Origin: Gemmatimonadota bacterium
GTDB taxonomy: Bacteria > Gemmatimonadota > Gemmatimonadetes > Longimicrobiales > Gaopeijiaceae
Direction of reading: 5' to 3'
NCBI GenBank assembly: GCA_029863645.1
Contig: JAOTVA010000022.1
Coordinates: 1-34,727, forward strand
DNA: 34,727 bases
The notes below the pieces were generated by a model, which had not been told where the DNA came from, did not search any database, and was given only the letters and a program-made list of their open reading frames with translations. A program made the position numbers and the translations under genes. This document shows, in pieces, positions 26,957 to 33,661 of the stretch. Position 1 is the first letter of the stretch, and each line of letters starts with the position of its first letter.

Positions 26957-27097
26957 GGAATACGGACATTTTCGTAAACCATGTGTTCCTGCGAGAGGTC
27001 GCAGTTTACACGTAGACACCGCGTCGAAGTGGAAGTTCAAGTGCCGCAGGGAGTTTCGACTGCAGCCCCCGGCATCGCCACCGGGCAACCGGCCACA

Positions 27098-27117
27098 CAG
27101 TTTTTTGGAAAAAACTG
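27098..27117. repeat. Perfect inverted repeat abutting a stop codon
   Basis: CAGTTTTTT (27098-27106) and AAAAAACTG (27109-27117) are perfect reverse complements separated by GG. The repeat ends immediately at the TAG stop (27118-27120) of the 191-residue orphan. The two-base centre is too small for an RNA hairpin without opening inner pairs, so it is more likely a DNA palindrome or a weak terminator using the T run. Confidence 0.6.
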
Positions 27118-27693
27118 CTAGGGCAGCGCGGACCGAAGAAACGCTACGAGCGTCGAGGATTCGAAGCTCAAGAAGCGATCGCGCACCGCGACTGGGTCAT
27201 GCTCTTGAAAGATTAGAGCAGTGCGGTGAATGCGGTTCGACTGACGATTTTCGAACGCGATGAAGCCACGCCAGGTGACTCCGTCGCGGAACGACCTGAG
27301 GTGGGCCTGCCACGGATACCGATCGTGAGAGAACTCACGAGTCTCGACGGTCACGGGGGCTCCTGCATCGGGAGCGTCCGCCGAGTCGTCGACGTCGTAG
27401 AGGTGCGCCGTCGGGTTCCGAGCCAGGTCATCGCACCAGGTCTCGAACGGCGGGAGAGGGAGTAGGGCTTCGCAGTAGCGCACGAGACTCGCCATGAGGT
27501 CGGCGTCCTCGCCTCCCCCACTCAGGCCCGCTCGTCTGGCACGTCGGCAAAGCGGCCGAATCGCCTCAGGAGGTAACATCCTAAGCAGCCCTCTGGCCTG
27601 TCGTAGGCGATAGGCCTCGTAACGCTCGAGCTGTTCCTGCTCTGTGCCTGGGCCATGGGCAATCCCGTGGCCCACGGCTCCGCCGGTCAGCAT
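27118..27693 (-). CDS. Orphan two-domain protein (helical domain, then beta domain)
   Basis: The protein has 191 residues. Residues 28-100 form the helical module shared with the 26042 gene, ending LLPLPPFETWCDDLARNP. Residues 126-191 form a second module: WQAHLRSFRDGVTWRGFIAF, later HRTALIFQEHD and a final helix TLVAFLRSALP. The second module matches the N-terminal part of the 28832-29509 protein (SWHGYFSF ... RTTDIFIED ... [11 protein letters not shown]). The two proteins thus carry the same two domains in opposite order. No signal peptide, membrane segment or enzyme motif is visible. ATG at 27693 has only a distant GAG as Shine-Dalgarno; a GTG six codons later is an alternative. The gene follows the 27733 gene by 39 bases and may be co-transcribed with it. 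Confidence 0.72.
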   Translation of the reverse strand: MLTGGAVGHGIAHGPGTEQEQLERYEAYRLRQARGLLRMLPPEAIRPLCRRARRAGLSGGGEDADLMASLVRYCEALLPLPPFETWCDDLARNPTAHLYDVDDSADAPDAGAPVTVETREFSHDRYPWQAHLRSFRDGVTWRGFIAFENRQSNRIHRTALIFQEHDPVAVRDRFLSFESSTLVAFLRSALP

Positions 27694-27732
27694 CGACGGT
27701 CAAGCTCGGGAGGCGTCACCGAACTCCGTGCC

Positions 27733-28638
27733 CTAATGGACGACGTGCGAGCCGGAGAAGGGGGCGGGCACCCGCACCACGTGCAGCGGCGACTCGTGAA
27801 TGTGAAGTGCGCTGAGCGTCTCGCGCGCTCCGAAGGTGTCCATTACGCGAGCGAGGGAAGCGAAGCGATCTGGATCGAACCTCGCGAGTAGCGCGCCGAG
27901 TCCCCGACGTATGTGCCCGAGGCACGTGCGCGTCTCGGCGAGCGTCGTCGGGAGGGCAAACCGTACCTGGTACTCGATCGCTTCGGCCGCGGCCATCGGC
28001 TCGGTTCGGAGTAGCTCGCCGGTCGGAAACGCTTCGGACAACGCATGCTCCAGCGGTGCGTCGCGCTCCTCGAACGCCGTCCGGAAGACGAGCGCGCTCG
28101 TGTCGTAGTCGAGTTGCGCACGGGTCACGCGCCCGGGTCCCAACACGATCCGAATCGAGGTGCCCTCGTGAAGGTCGAGATCGCGGCAGATGTCGCGATA
28201 GCCGACCCGCAGGAAGGTAGGGCGGGTGAGAGGACCGAAGCCGATCCGCTCCAGGACTCGAAGGCCGAGCTGAAAGCCGTACTTGCGGACTGCGTCCGGA
28301 TCGCGCGTGGCGGCCGCCGCAGTGATGAGCTCCGACACGTGATCCAGCGTGGGCTCGTACACCCAATCGAGGACGACGAGCTCTGTGCTGAGATCCAGCA
28401 CTTTGAGCTTCCCGCTGCCCAGATCGAGCGCTTCTGCGGTAGAGGCGTAGCGTCCCTCGACGACCAGTGCGAGCCCGATGTCTTCGATTCTCCCGCCCGG
28501 TGTGTCCATCTCGTGGACGTCCCTGTACTGCACAACGGCGCGGGTGAGCGGAAGCTCACAGATTCCCGGGACATCACCCATCGCCTCAGGGCGTGCGTCC
28601 GTGTAGACGTGCGTCTGCATCGCGTGCTCGACCCCCAT
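27733..28638 (-). CDS. Hypothetical protein, about 301 aa
   Basis: I do not recognise this family. The frame is open upstream to 28821, but that part overlaps two perfect hairpins and a possible promoter, so ATG at 28638 or ATG at 28620 (with GAG six bases upstream) is preferred. The protein is soluble, with an N-terminal beta-rich part (RAVVQYRDVHEM; IGLALVVEGRYAS; KLKVLDLSTELVVLDWVYEP) followed by a mixed helical region (AVRKYGFQLGLRVLERIGFG). Near the middle, TSIRIVLGPGRVTRAQLDYD looks like paired strands. Third-position G/C and residue composition look like genuine coding. It is divergent from the 28832 orphan and upstream of the 27118 orphan. It may belong to the same functional set, but it shares no visible domain with them. 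Confidence 0.65.
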   Translation of the reverse strand: MGVEHAMQTHVYTDARPEAMGDVPGICELPLTRAVVQYRDVHEMDTPGGRIEDIGLALVVEGRYASTAEALDLGSGKLKVLDLSTELVVLDWVYEPTLDHVSELITAAAATRDPDAVRKYGFQLGLRVLERIGFGPLTRPTFLRVGYRDICRDLDLHEGTSIRIVLGPGRVTRAQLDYDTSALVFRTAFEERDAPLEHALSEAFPTGELLRTEPMAAAEAIEYQVRFALPTTLAETRTCLGHIRRGLGALLARFDPDRFASLARVMDTFGARETLSALHIHESPLHVVRVPAPFSGSHVVH

Positions 28639-28648
28639 TCCGACAAGA

Positions 28649-28668
28649 AACCCGGCTTTCGCCGGGTT
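28649..28668 (-). other. Leader hairpin with GAAA tetraloop
   Basis: On the minus strand AACCCGGC pairs perfectly with GCCGGGTT around GAAA, a GNRA tetraloop closed by C-G. TTCTTGTC follows, giving it some terminator character. It lies 11 bases before the possible start at 28638 and directly after a second perfect hairpin. Confidence 0.6.
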
Positions 28669-28686
28669 ACCCGACCGGAGTCGGGT
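28669..28686 (-). other. Leader hairpin with TCCG tetraloop
   Basis: On the minus strand ACCCGAC pairs perfectly with GTCGGGT around TCCG, a UNCG-type tetraloop closed by C-G. It abuts the GAAA hairpin. The two unusually stable loop types are in the correct sense only on the minus strand, which suggests a structured minus-strand RNA. Confidence 0.6.
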
Positions 28687-28710
28687 GCGGTGCCAGTGAC
28701 AGTGCCCCCC

Positions 28711-28740
28711 ACGATAACGACCGCTTCCTGACGATCGCAA
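28711..28740 (-). promoter_or_regulatory. Possible sigma-70-type promoter for the 27733 gene leader
   Basis: TTGCGA (28740-28735) and TATCGT (28716-28711) on the minus strand are 18 bases apart, each matching four of six consensus bases. Transcription would start a few bases downstream, leading straight into the two hairpins at 28669-28686 and 28649-28668. This is a consensus match by eye only. Confidence 0.33.
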
Positions 28741-28831
28741 GAAAAACGTAGTCGGCCCTGGCGAGCCGCCCCACCACCGCCTTGCTGGGGCTCGGGAGCA
28801 TTGGCATCTTCCGGCGTCCATTCCCTACGCC

Positions 28832-29509
28832 ATGACCACTCTGAAAGAACGCCGACGCTCAGTCGCCTTTCTCGAGAGCCACGGGGACACCTGGGCGTGT
28901 TTCTTGGTCACTCATCCGGGCAGTGCCGGATCTTGGCACGGATACTTCTCGTTCCGCCCGAGCCACGGCGAGGTAGGCGAAGACGAAGTCCGCACGACGG
29001 ACATCTTCATCGAGGACTCCGAAGACGAGATCCACGAAAAGGCGCGGAGCCTCGGGCGCCCGCTCCTGGCCAGCCTTCTCGATTCGGCTCTCTACACCGC
29101 AGACGGGAACGGACACGCGCCGCGGCTCAGGGGACGATTTCGATCGCTCCTGGTCCAGAACTCCGTCGACATCGCGGGCGACTGGAGCGGGCACCCGGGT
29201 CCAGCGGAAGACCACGAGGTCGATCGACTACGATCGCTCTACGCGTCGTACCGGCTCGATCAGGTGGCTCATTTTATTTGCCTCGTGGACCAAGAGGCGT
29301 TCGAACATGCGGTCGACCGGATCCTGGATGGCGAGAGCGTCGACTTCCTGGCCAAGGACCGGATGCAGTACGCCATCATGGTCGTGGATCACATCGAGCG
29401 GCTGCTGCCCCTGCCCGACTTCGCGACTTGGGCGGAGGACTTCATAGCCAAGCCCGAGACGTATCGGCTCTATACCCACACGCTGCACCGGGAAGGACGA
29501 CTGCCCTGA
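28832..29509 (+). CDS. Orphan two-domain protein (beta domain, then helical domain)
   Basis: The protein has 225 residues, starting with ATG at 28832. Residues 18-89 carry the beta module: [34 protein letters not shown] and [11 protein letters not shown]. Residues 135-215 carry the helical module: [18 protein letters not shown], then [20 protein letters not shown]. Both modules recur in the 27118-27693 protein in the reverse order, and the helical one alone in the 26042 gene. The linker (90-134) is charged and Gly/His-rich. No signal peptide or catalytic motif is visible. The codon use is typical of the window. No good Shine-Dalgarno motif was seen. It is divergent from the 27733 gene and about 100 bases upstream of rpsU. 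The function is unknown. Confidence 0.75.
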   Translation: MTTLKERRRSVAFLESHGDTWACFLVTHPGSAGSWHGYFSFRPSHGEVGEDEVRTTDIFIEDSEDEIHEKARSLGRPLLASLLDSALYTADGNGHAPRLRGRFRSLLVQNSVDIAGDWSGHPGPAEDHEVDRLRSLYASYRLDQVAHFICLVDQEAFEHAVDRILDGESVDFLAKDRMQYAIMVVDHIERLLPLPDFATWAEDFIAKPETYRLYTHTLHREGRLP

Positions 29510-29610
29510 GGGTGGCGGACGGGCTCATGGGCTCAGGGCCGTTGCCCCGATTCCACGGGTCGTTTACGTTTTTCTGCTCAGTATTCGTCAGCCCGAGAGG
29601 TACGGTTCCC

Positions 29611-29805
29611 TTGGAAGTCGTCATCCAGGACAACGAGAGTCTCGACCGAGCGCTCCGCCGCTTCAAGCGGAAGGTGCAGCGCTCCGGGCTGTATTCCGAG
29701 TTGCGAAAGCGCCGTTACTACGAGAAGCCGAGCGCCCAGCGCAAGCGGAAGCGTGAAGCGGCCATCCGTCGCGAGCGCCGTCGCCAGCGCCGCAGCCGCC
29801 GCTAG
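29611..29805 (+). CDS. rpsU: 30S ribosomal protein S21
   Basis: The protein has 64 residues. From TTG at 29611 the sequence reads [20 protein letters not shown], then [20 protein letters not shown] and a very basic tail of Arg/Lys repeats. This is the complete bS21 pattern, including the conserved [12 protein letters not shown] helix. S21 sits on the platform of the small subunit and supports initiation. The upstream frame is open but lacks family similarity. GAGAGG lies about ten bases before the TTG. A TTG start is unusual for a ribosomal protein and may keep expression modest. A short hairpin with T-run follows the stop. Confidence 0.93.
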   Translation: MEVVIQDNESLDRALRRFKRKVQRSGLYSELRKRRYYEKPSAQRKRKREAAIRRERRRQRRSRR

Positions 29806-29806
29806 C

Positions 29807-29829
29807 GGAGCGAGTCCCGCTCCTTTCTA
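29807..29829 (+). terminator. Possible intrinsic terminator after rpsU
   Basis: GGAGCG (29807-29812) pairs with CGCTCC (29818-29823) around AGTCC and is followed by TTTCT. The stem is only six pairs and the T-run is short. It sits directly after the rpsU stop and overlaps the end of the convergent AraC-type gene. Confidence 0.45.
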
Positions 29830-30609
29830 GGCAGCGCGACGTCCGAAGAGGTCCGTCAACGTCGACCAGGCGTCCACGGCGTCCGAGGTCAGGTGGGTCC
29901 ACGCAAAACGCACCACCAGCCGATTCCAGCCATGCACGGTCCGTAATTCGGTAGGCGTCGTGTCTGCCAACGTCGCGGTCACGCGGCACAGATTGCCGGC
30001 CGAAGTAAAGCCCAAACGATGCGCCGCGCTGGCGACGCTCACGCCACGGTCGGACAAGACCTCCGCCACGGCCATCACTCTGAACCAGCGGAGGTAGGTG
30101 TACGGCGAGGCCAACCCTCTGCGACGGAACCTGGCTTTGAGCGCTCCCCGGCTAAGTCCGCAGGCCCCCGACAAGCCGTGCAGGCTCGTGTAACGGCTCG
30201 GGAATTCGAGGACCCGACGCGTGAAGCCCCGAAGTGGGGCAGGGAGCGGAACTCCCGCGGCACGGCTCAAGTCAGCGAGGGCTGAGTCCACCCAGGTGCC
30301 GTCGGTCACGGGGCGCTCCAGGAGCAGCCGCAGTCGGCGGGTCAGGTCATCGAGCCGCGGCTTGGGCAGCTCGTCCTGGCGCCTCTCCGCCTCCCATCTC
30401 CTCAGCAGCAAGTCGTCGAGGTCCAGAATGGCCACCCCGCTCGGCACACGCTCCTGCAGGGCCGCCCCGGCACGGACGAGCAATCGTGGGAATCCCAATT
30501 GCAGCGCATCGATAGCGAGCGATGCGTCCGTGACTACGTCCTCGTCCGGGTGCGCAGCTCTCCTAAGCGCCTGCTGGAGCAGGGGATCGGTCACTCGAGA
30601 GACGATCAT
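29827..30609 (-). CDS. AraC-type helix-turn-helix regulator
   Basis: The protein has 260 residues. The C-terminal half (about 128-225) holds the two helix-turn-helix units of AraC-type DNA-binding domains: SLHGLSGACGLSRGALKARF (142-161) and SVASAAHRLGFTSAGNLCRV (191-210). They are joined by the linker helix TYLRWFRVMAVAEVL. The usual FxSxxxFxRxFKxxxG end is changed to TSAGNLCRVTATLADTTPTE. The N-terminal 125 residues do not look like a cupin; SGVAILDLDDLLLRRWEAER has an alpha/beta receiver-like look but no clear phospho-acceptor pattern. Such stand-alone regulators are frequent in Gemmatimonadota. The start is ATG at 30609, and 108 bases separate it from the upstream pilT. The target is unknown. 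Confidence 0.8.
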   Translation of the reverse strand: MIVSRVTDPLLQQALRRAAHPDEDVVTDASLAIDALQLGFPRLLVRAGAALQERVPSGVAILDLDDLLLRRWEAERRQDELPKPRLDDLTRRLRLLLERPVTDGTWVDSALADLSRAAGVPLPAPLRGFTRRVLEFPSRYTSLHGLSGACGLSRGALKARFRRRGLASPYTYLRWFRVMAVAEVLSDRGVSVASAAHRLGFTSAGNLCRVTATLADTTPTELRTVHGWNRLVVRFAWTHLTSDAVDAWSTLTDLFGRRAA

Positions 30610-30717
30610 CGCATCTCGCTCGTTGAACAGGATCGTGCTCGTCCAATGTGAGTCCGCAATACGCGGGGCGCCACTGGGATGGTCCGTCGCCGCTCGGGGC
30701 GTTTCAGCGAGGGCCGA

Positions 30718-31797
30718 TTATACGAACTCCGCCTTGGGCTCTTCCTTGAGGTGCTCCCTGAAGGCCTGCTTGTTGTTGCACCTCATGTAGGCCTCCTCCG
30801 GGGTGATCTGACCGGACATCAGGAACTCGAGGATGTGCTGATCGAGGAGCTGCATCCCGTCCTTCTTGCCCGTCTGGATGATGGACGGGATCTGATGGAT
30901 CTTGCCCTCACGAATCAGGTTTGCGATGGCTGACGTGCCCACCATGATCTCCCAGGCCGCGAACCGACTCCTGCCGCCTTTCGCCCGTAGCAGTACCTGC
31001 GCGACGACACCTTTCAGCGACTCCGCGAGCTGGGAGCGAATCTGATCCTGCTCGTCGGACGGGAAGACGTCGATGATCCGGTCCACCGTCTTCGGCGCCG
31101 AGTTGGTGTGAAGCGTCCCGAATACGAGGTGTCCGGTCTCGGCCGCGGTGATGCCGAGCTCGATCGTCTCCTGGTCCCGCATCTCTCCTACCAAGATCAC
31201 ATCGGGGTCTTCGCGCAGCGCCGCGCGCAGAGCGGCGGCGAAGCTCTTCGTGTTGGTCAGGATCTCACGCTGATTGACGAGGGCCTTCTTGTTTTCGTGG
31301 ACGAACTCGATCGGGTCCTCGATGGTCAGGATGTGGTCCTGCCGGGTCTCGTTGATGAGGTCCACCATCGCGGCGAGCGTCGTGCTCTTGCCCGACCCGG
31401 TCGGCCCGGTCACGAGGACAAGCCCCTTGGTGAGCATGCACATCTTGCGCACTGGATCGGGCAGCTTGAGGTCGTCGGCCGTGAGGATCTTCGAGGGAAT
31501 CGTCCGCATGACTGCACCGAGTCCCTTCCGCTGCCAGAACACGTTTACCCGGAAGCGCGCCAACCCTTCGATCTCGTAGGCAAAATCATAGTCGAGACTC
31601 TCTACGAACTTGATGCGCCAATCCTCCTCCATGATCTCGTAGACGAGCGTCTCCATGTCCTTGTCTGTCATCTCCCGGAACTTGATGCGCTGCAGATGTC
31701 CATGGACGCGCATGACCGGCGGGGAGCCAACAGTGAGGTGCAGGTCCGACCCTCCCTGTTCGACGAGAACCTTGAGGAACTGATCTATCTGGGCCAT
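30718..31797 (-). CDS. pilT: Type IV pilus retraction ATPase PilT
   Basis: The protein has 359 residues. ATG at 31797 gives the standard start AQIDQFLKVLVEQGGSDLHL. Upstream in-frame codons belong to another gene's end. The motifs are Walker A GPTGSGKSTT (131-140), the Asp box HILTIEDPIEF, Walker B REDPDVILVGEMRDQETIEL and the His box AAETGHLVFGTLHT. The PilT-specific AIANLIREGKIHQIPSIIQT segment is also present. The hexameric ATPase depolymerises type IV pili to drive twitching, DNA uptake or surface sensing. The sole companion here is the MshEN protein upstream, 49 bases away, whose ATPase domain appears degenerate. No pilB, pilC or pilins lie in the window. PilU is the alternative name. 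Confidence 0.95.
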   Translation of the reverse strand: MAQIDQFLKVLVEQGGSDLHLTVGSPPVMRVHGHLQRIKFREMTDKDMETLVYEIMEEDWRIKFVESLDYDFAYEIEGLARFRVNVFWQRKGLGAVMRTIPSKILTADDLKLPDPVRKMCMLTKGLVLVTGPTGSGKSTTLAAMVDLINETRQDHILTIEDPIEFVHENKKALVNQREILTNTKSFAAALRAALREDPDVILVGEMRDQETIELGITAAETGHLVFGTLHTNSAPKTVDRIIDVFPSDEQDQIRSQLAESLKGVVAQVLLRAKGGRSRFAAWEIMVGTSAIANLIREGKIHQIPSIIQTGKKDGMQLLDQHILEFLMSGQITPEEAYMRCNNKQAFREHLKEEPKAEFV

Positions 31798-31846
31798 GCA
31801 GGCGCTCCGTAGCCGCGGGAGTAGTGGTTGGAGTCGTGGTTTCGCT

Positions 31847-33109
31847 TCATGCCTGGAGCGCTTCGAGCGTCCAGTCCAGGTCATCTCCGTCCCGCTCAGC
31901 GACGTGGAGCTGCCAACGGATGCCGGCTTCGTAGGCCGGGCCGAAATCATCGACAGCACTCCAAAGCAGGAACGCGACCGACGCGACGTCGAGCGCGCTG
32001 GTCGCCCAGTCGGAGGTCTCAGCGGATAGATCGACGGTCACGACGTCGAACTGAAACGCCCGCAACGCCTCTAGCTCCGAAGCCCAGGCGGCTGGATCCT
32101 CGGACAGCCTGTGACTGAACGCTTCCGCAGCCGCCGGCCGATCTTCGGCATTGATGTAGATGCTACGCCAGGTCGGATCGAGGAACAGCTCAGGGAGGTG
32201 TGGCAGGAGTTCGTGACCGAAGGAAGCCGGATCGCTCGTGACCACGAAACGCGCCTTGCCGGAGCGTGCGAGCATTCGCACCTCGGAGAGGATGCCCTCA
32301 GACGGAGGCGGGAACCGATCCTTCAGCTGAGAGGTCTGCTGTCCCGGATGAAACAGGTATTCGAGGCCGGACTCGTCGCGTAGAAATCGCACGTCCACCT
32401 CGGTGACCGTGCCCGCGCGGCTCAACGTCCCGTCCCACATCGCACGATCATTCCTTCCAACAGCCGCCCTCGGGCTCGGGGAGAGTGACTGTTCGAGATA
32501 TCCCTCCCAGTCACCGGACAACGGCCTGCGTCGAATCGTCCCGGCGTCGTCCCACCACACGGACGCTCGCGGGCCCCTGACCGAGATTCCGAAACGCTGC
32601 GCCGAAGCTTGGACTACCTCGTCCCACGCGTCACCCAGTTCGATCGGTGCCCGATACCCTTCTTCCTCCGCAGCGGCAGCCCGCGCATAGACCTGGCGAA
32701 TCAGCTCCCGAATCTTGGAAGGCGCCGCGAGCGCCAACTCGACGTTCAGTTCGGTCCGTGAACGGAGCTCGTCGACTGCCTTGGTCTTGAGCGGCGACTC
32801 CACGATCACCGTTAATGTGTCCTCCGTCTTCATGATGGGCAGCGTCAGATGCGCGAGCGCCCACTCCGGGGACACGAGCATCGCGGCTTCGTAGTCGATC
32901 GACTCGGCGTCCGGGAAGACGTAGGGAAGGTCGGCTTGCGACGCCAACCCCCACTCCAGTTCGCCCTCGGAGACCAAGTCGCAGGCGATCAACGCCTCTC
33001 CGAAATACCCTCCGTGCTCACGCTGATACGCGAGCGCAGTCGCGACATCCCCCTCGGTGATACGCCCGACGTTCATGAGGATACTCCCGATGCTTCCGCG
33101 TTCTGTCAT
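31847..33109 (-). CDS. MshEN-domain protein with degenerate PilB/PilT-like ATPase domain
   Basis: The protein has 420 residues, starting with ATG at 33109. Residues 1-140 match the MshEN/GspE N-terminal domain of type IV pilus and type II secretion ATPases: GSIGSILMNVGRITEGDVAT, YFGEALIACDLVSEGELEWG, and PIMKTEDTLTVIVESPLKTK; members can bind cyclic di-GMP. The rest can be laid beside PilT in order: FVVTSDPASFGHELLPHLPE where Walker A should be (no GKS/T), RSIYINAEDRP at the Asp box, FDVVTVDLSAETSDWATSAL at Walker B, and VASVAFLLWSAVDDF at the His box. All catalytic residues are lost, so I infer a pseudo-ATPase. It lies directly upstream of pilT and is probably co-transcribed, perhaps as a regulatory partner. 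The ATPase homology is inference by eye. Confidence 0.75.
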   Translation of the reverse strand: MTERGSIGSILMNVGRITEGDVATALAYQREHGGYFGEALIACDLVSEGELEWGLASQADLPYVFPDAESIDYEAAMLVSPEWALAHLTLPIMKTEDTLTVIVESPLKTKAVDELRSRTELNVELALAAPSKIRELIRQVYARAAAAEEEGYRAPIELGDAWDEVVQASAQRFGISVRGPRASVWWDDAGTIRRRPLSGDWEGYLEQSLSPSPRAAVGRNDRAMWDGTLSRAGTVTEVDVRFLRDESGLEYLFHPGQQTSQLKDRFPPPSEGILSEVRMLARSGKARFVVTSDPASFGHELLPHLPELFLDPTWRSIYINAEDRPAAAEAFSHRLSEDPAAWASELEALRAFQFDVVTVDLSAETSDWATSALDVASVAFLLWSAVDDFGPAYEAGIRWQLHVAERDGDDLDWTLEALQA

Positions 33110-33196
33110 TTCGGGGGTCCCACGTGAAGGGAGGGGGTCGTGGAGAAACGAGCGATGACCGCTGCGGGAGCGCTGGCAGCGCGGGGGACTAGCAGA

Positions 33197-33661
33197 TTAC
33201 TGGTTGCGCGATGGAGAAGCTAGTTCCGGATCGGTGACGATGATCACCCCGCGACCGGCCGGGCCATTGCCCTCGATCAGATACGGATATCGTCCGGGTG
33301 GCGCGCCTTCGAAGCTCAACACATACCGACTGTCCCGGTTGATCAGGGGTGGTGACGCGGCCTGGTCGGTCCGCTCGAGAAATGCCCACCGCACACCTGC
33401 GACGCTGTCTGCTTCGAAGATCACCTCGTGGATGAGCCAATCCGAGGTAACGAACTCGACATGGGAGCCCGGCTCTATGGAGATGGCCACCGGATCGGCC
33501 CGCTCACTGGGCCCGCCGCTGAGTGTGACCCGGTACACACGATCGCGGAGCGTCAGTCCGAGTTCCGCGTGAAGGGTCGCATCGGGCTGCGTCTCAGGGT
33601 CAGGGGGAGGCTCGCAAGAGACGGCGATCAGCACCGCCATCCCGAACGCGAAAGACCTCAA
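33197..33661 (-). CDS. Cupredoxin-fold lipoprotein lacking copper ligands
   Basis: The protein has 154 residues. I chose TTG at 33661, which overlaps the upstream stop (TTGA) and starts directly with a lipoprotein signal peptide: RSFAFGMAVLIAVSC, with the lipobox Cys at about residue 16. Earlier in-frame starts (33691) give the same mature protein. The mature part follows the cupredoxin pattern: PVAISIEPGSHVEFVTSDW, LIHEVIFEADSV, then YVLSFEGAPPGRYPYLIEGN followed by GPAGRGVIIV. In copper-binding relatives the last stretch reads Y-x-Y-x-C-x-x-H; here Cys and His are replaced, though the first His (LIHEV) remains. It is probably a non-copper periplasmic lipoprotein. It is coupled to the zinc-ribbon gene upstream. 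Confidence 0.72.
   Translation of the reverse strand: MRSFAFGMAVLIAVSCEPPPDPETQPDATLHAELGLTLRDRVYRVTLSGGPSERADPVAISIEPGSHVEFVTSDWLIHEVIFEADSVAGVRWAFLERTDQAASPPLINRDSRYVLSFEGAPPGRYPYLIEGNGPAGRGVIIVTDPELASPSRNQ

Larger units (their letters stand above)
26744..27117. other. Intergenic region with AT-rich patches and palindromes
   Basis: These 374 bases hold no convincing gene; a 67-codon minus-strand frame here has poor codon use. They include the AT-rich leader of the ribbon-helix-helix gene (26769-26786) and a perfect 10-base palindrome TAACATGTTA at 26947-26956. A GC-rich stretch at 27070-27093 contains CCGG repeats. A perfect inverted repeat lies at the right end. Local A+T is higher than in the rest of the window, which fits promoter or operator function, and possibly past gene loss or insertion. 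Confidence 0.5.

Noticed and set aside
26779-26982. Minus-strand frame of 67 codons in the intergenic gap
   Set aside because: Its third-position base use is random, it has no Shine-Dalgarno site, and it covers the likely promoter of the ribbon-helix-helix gene.
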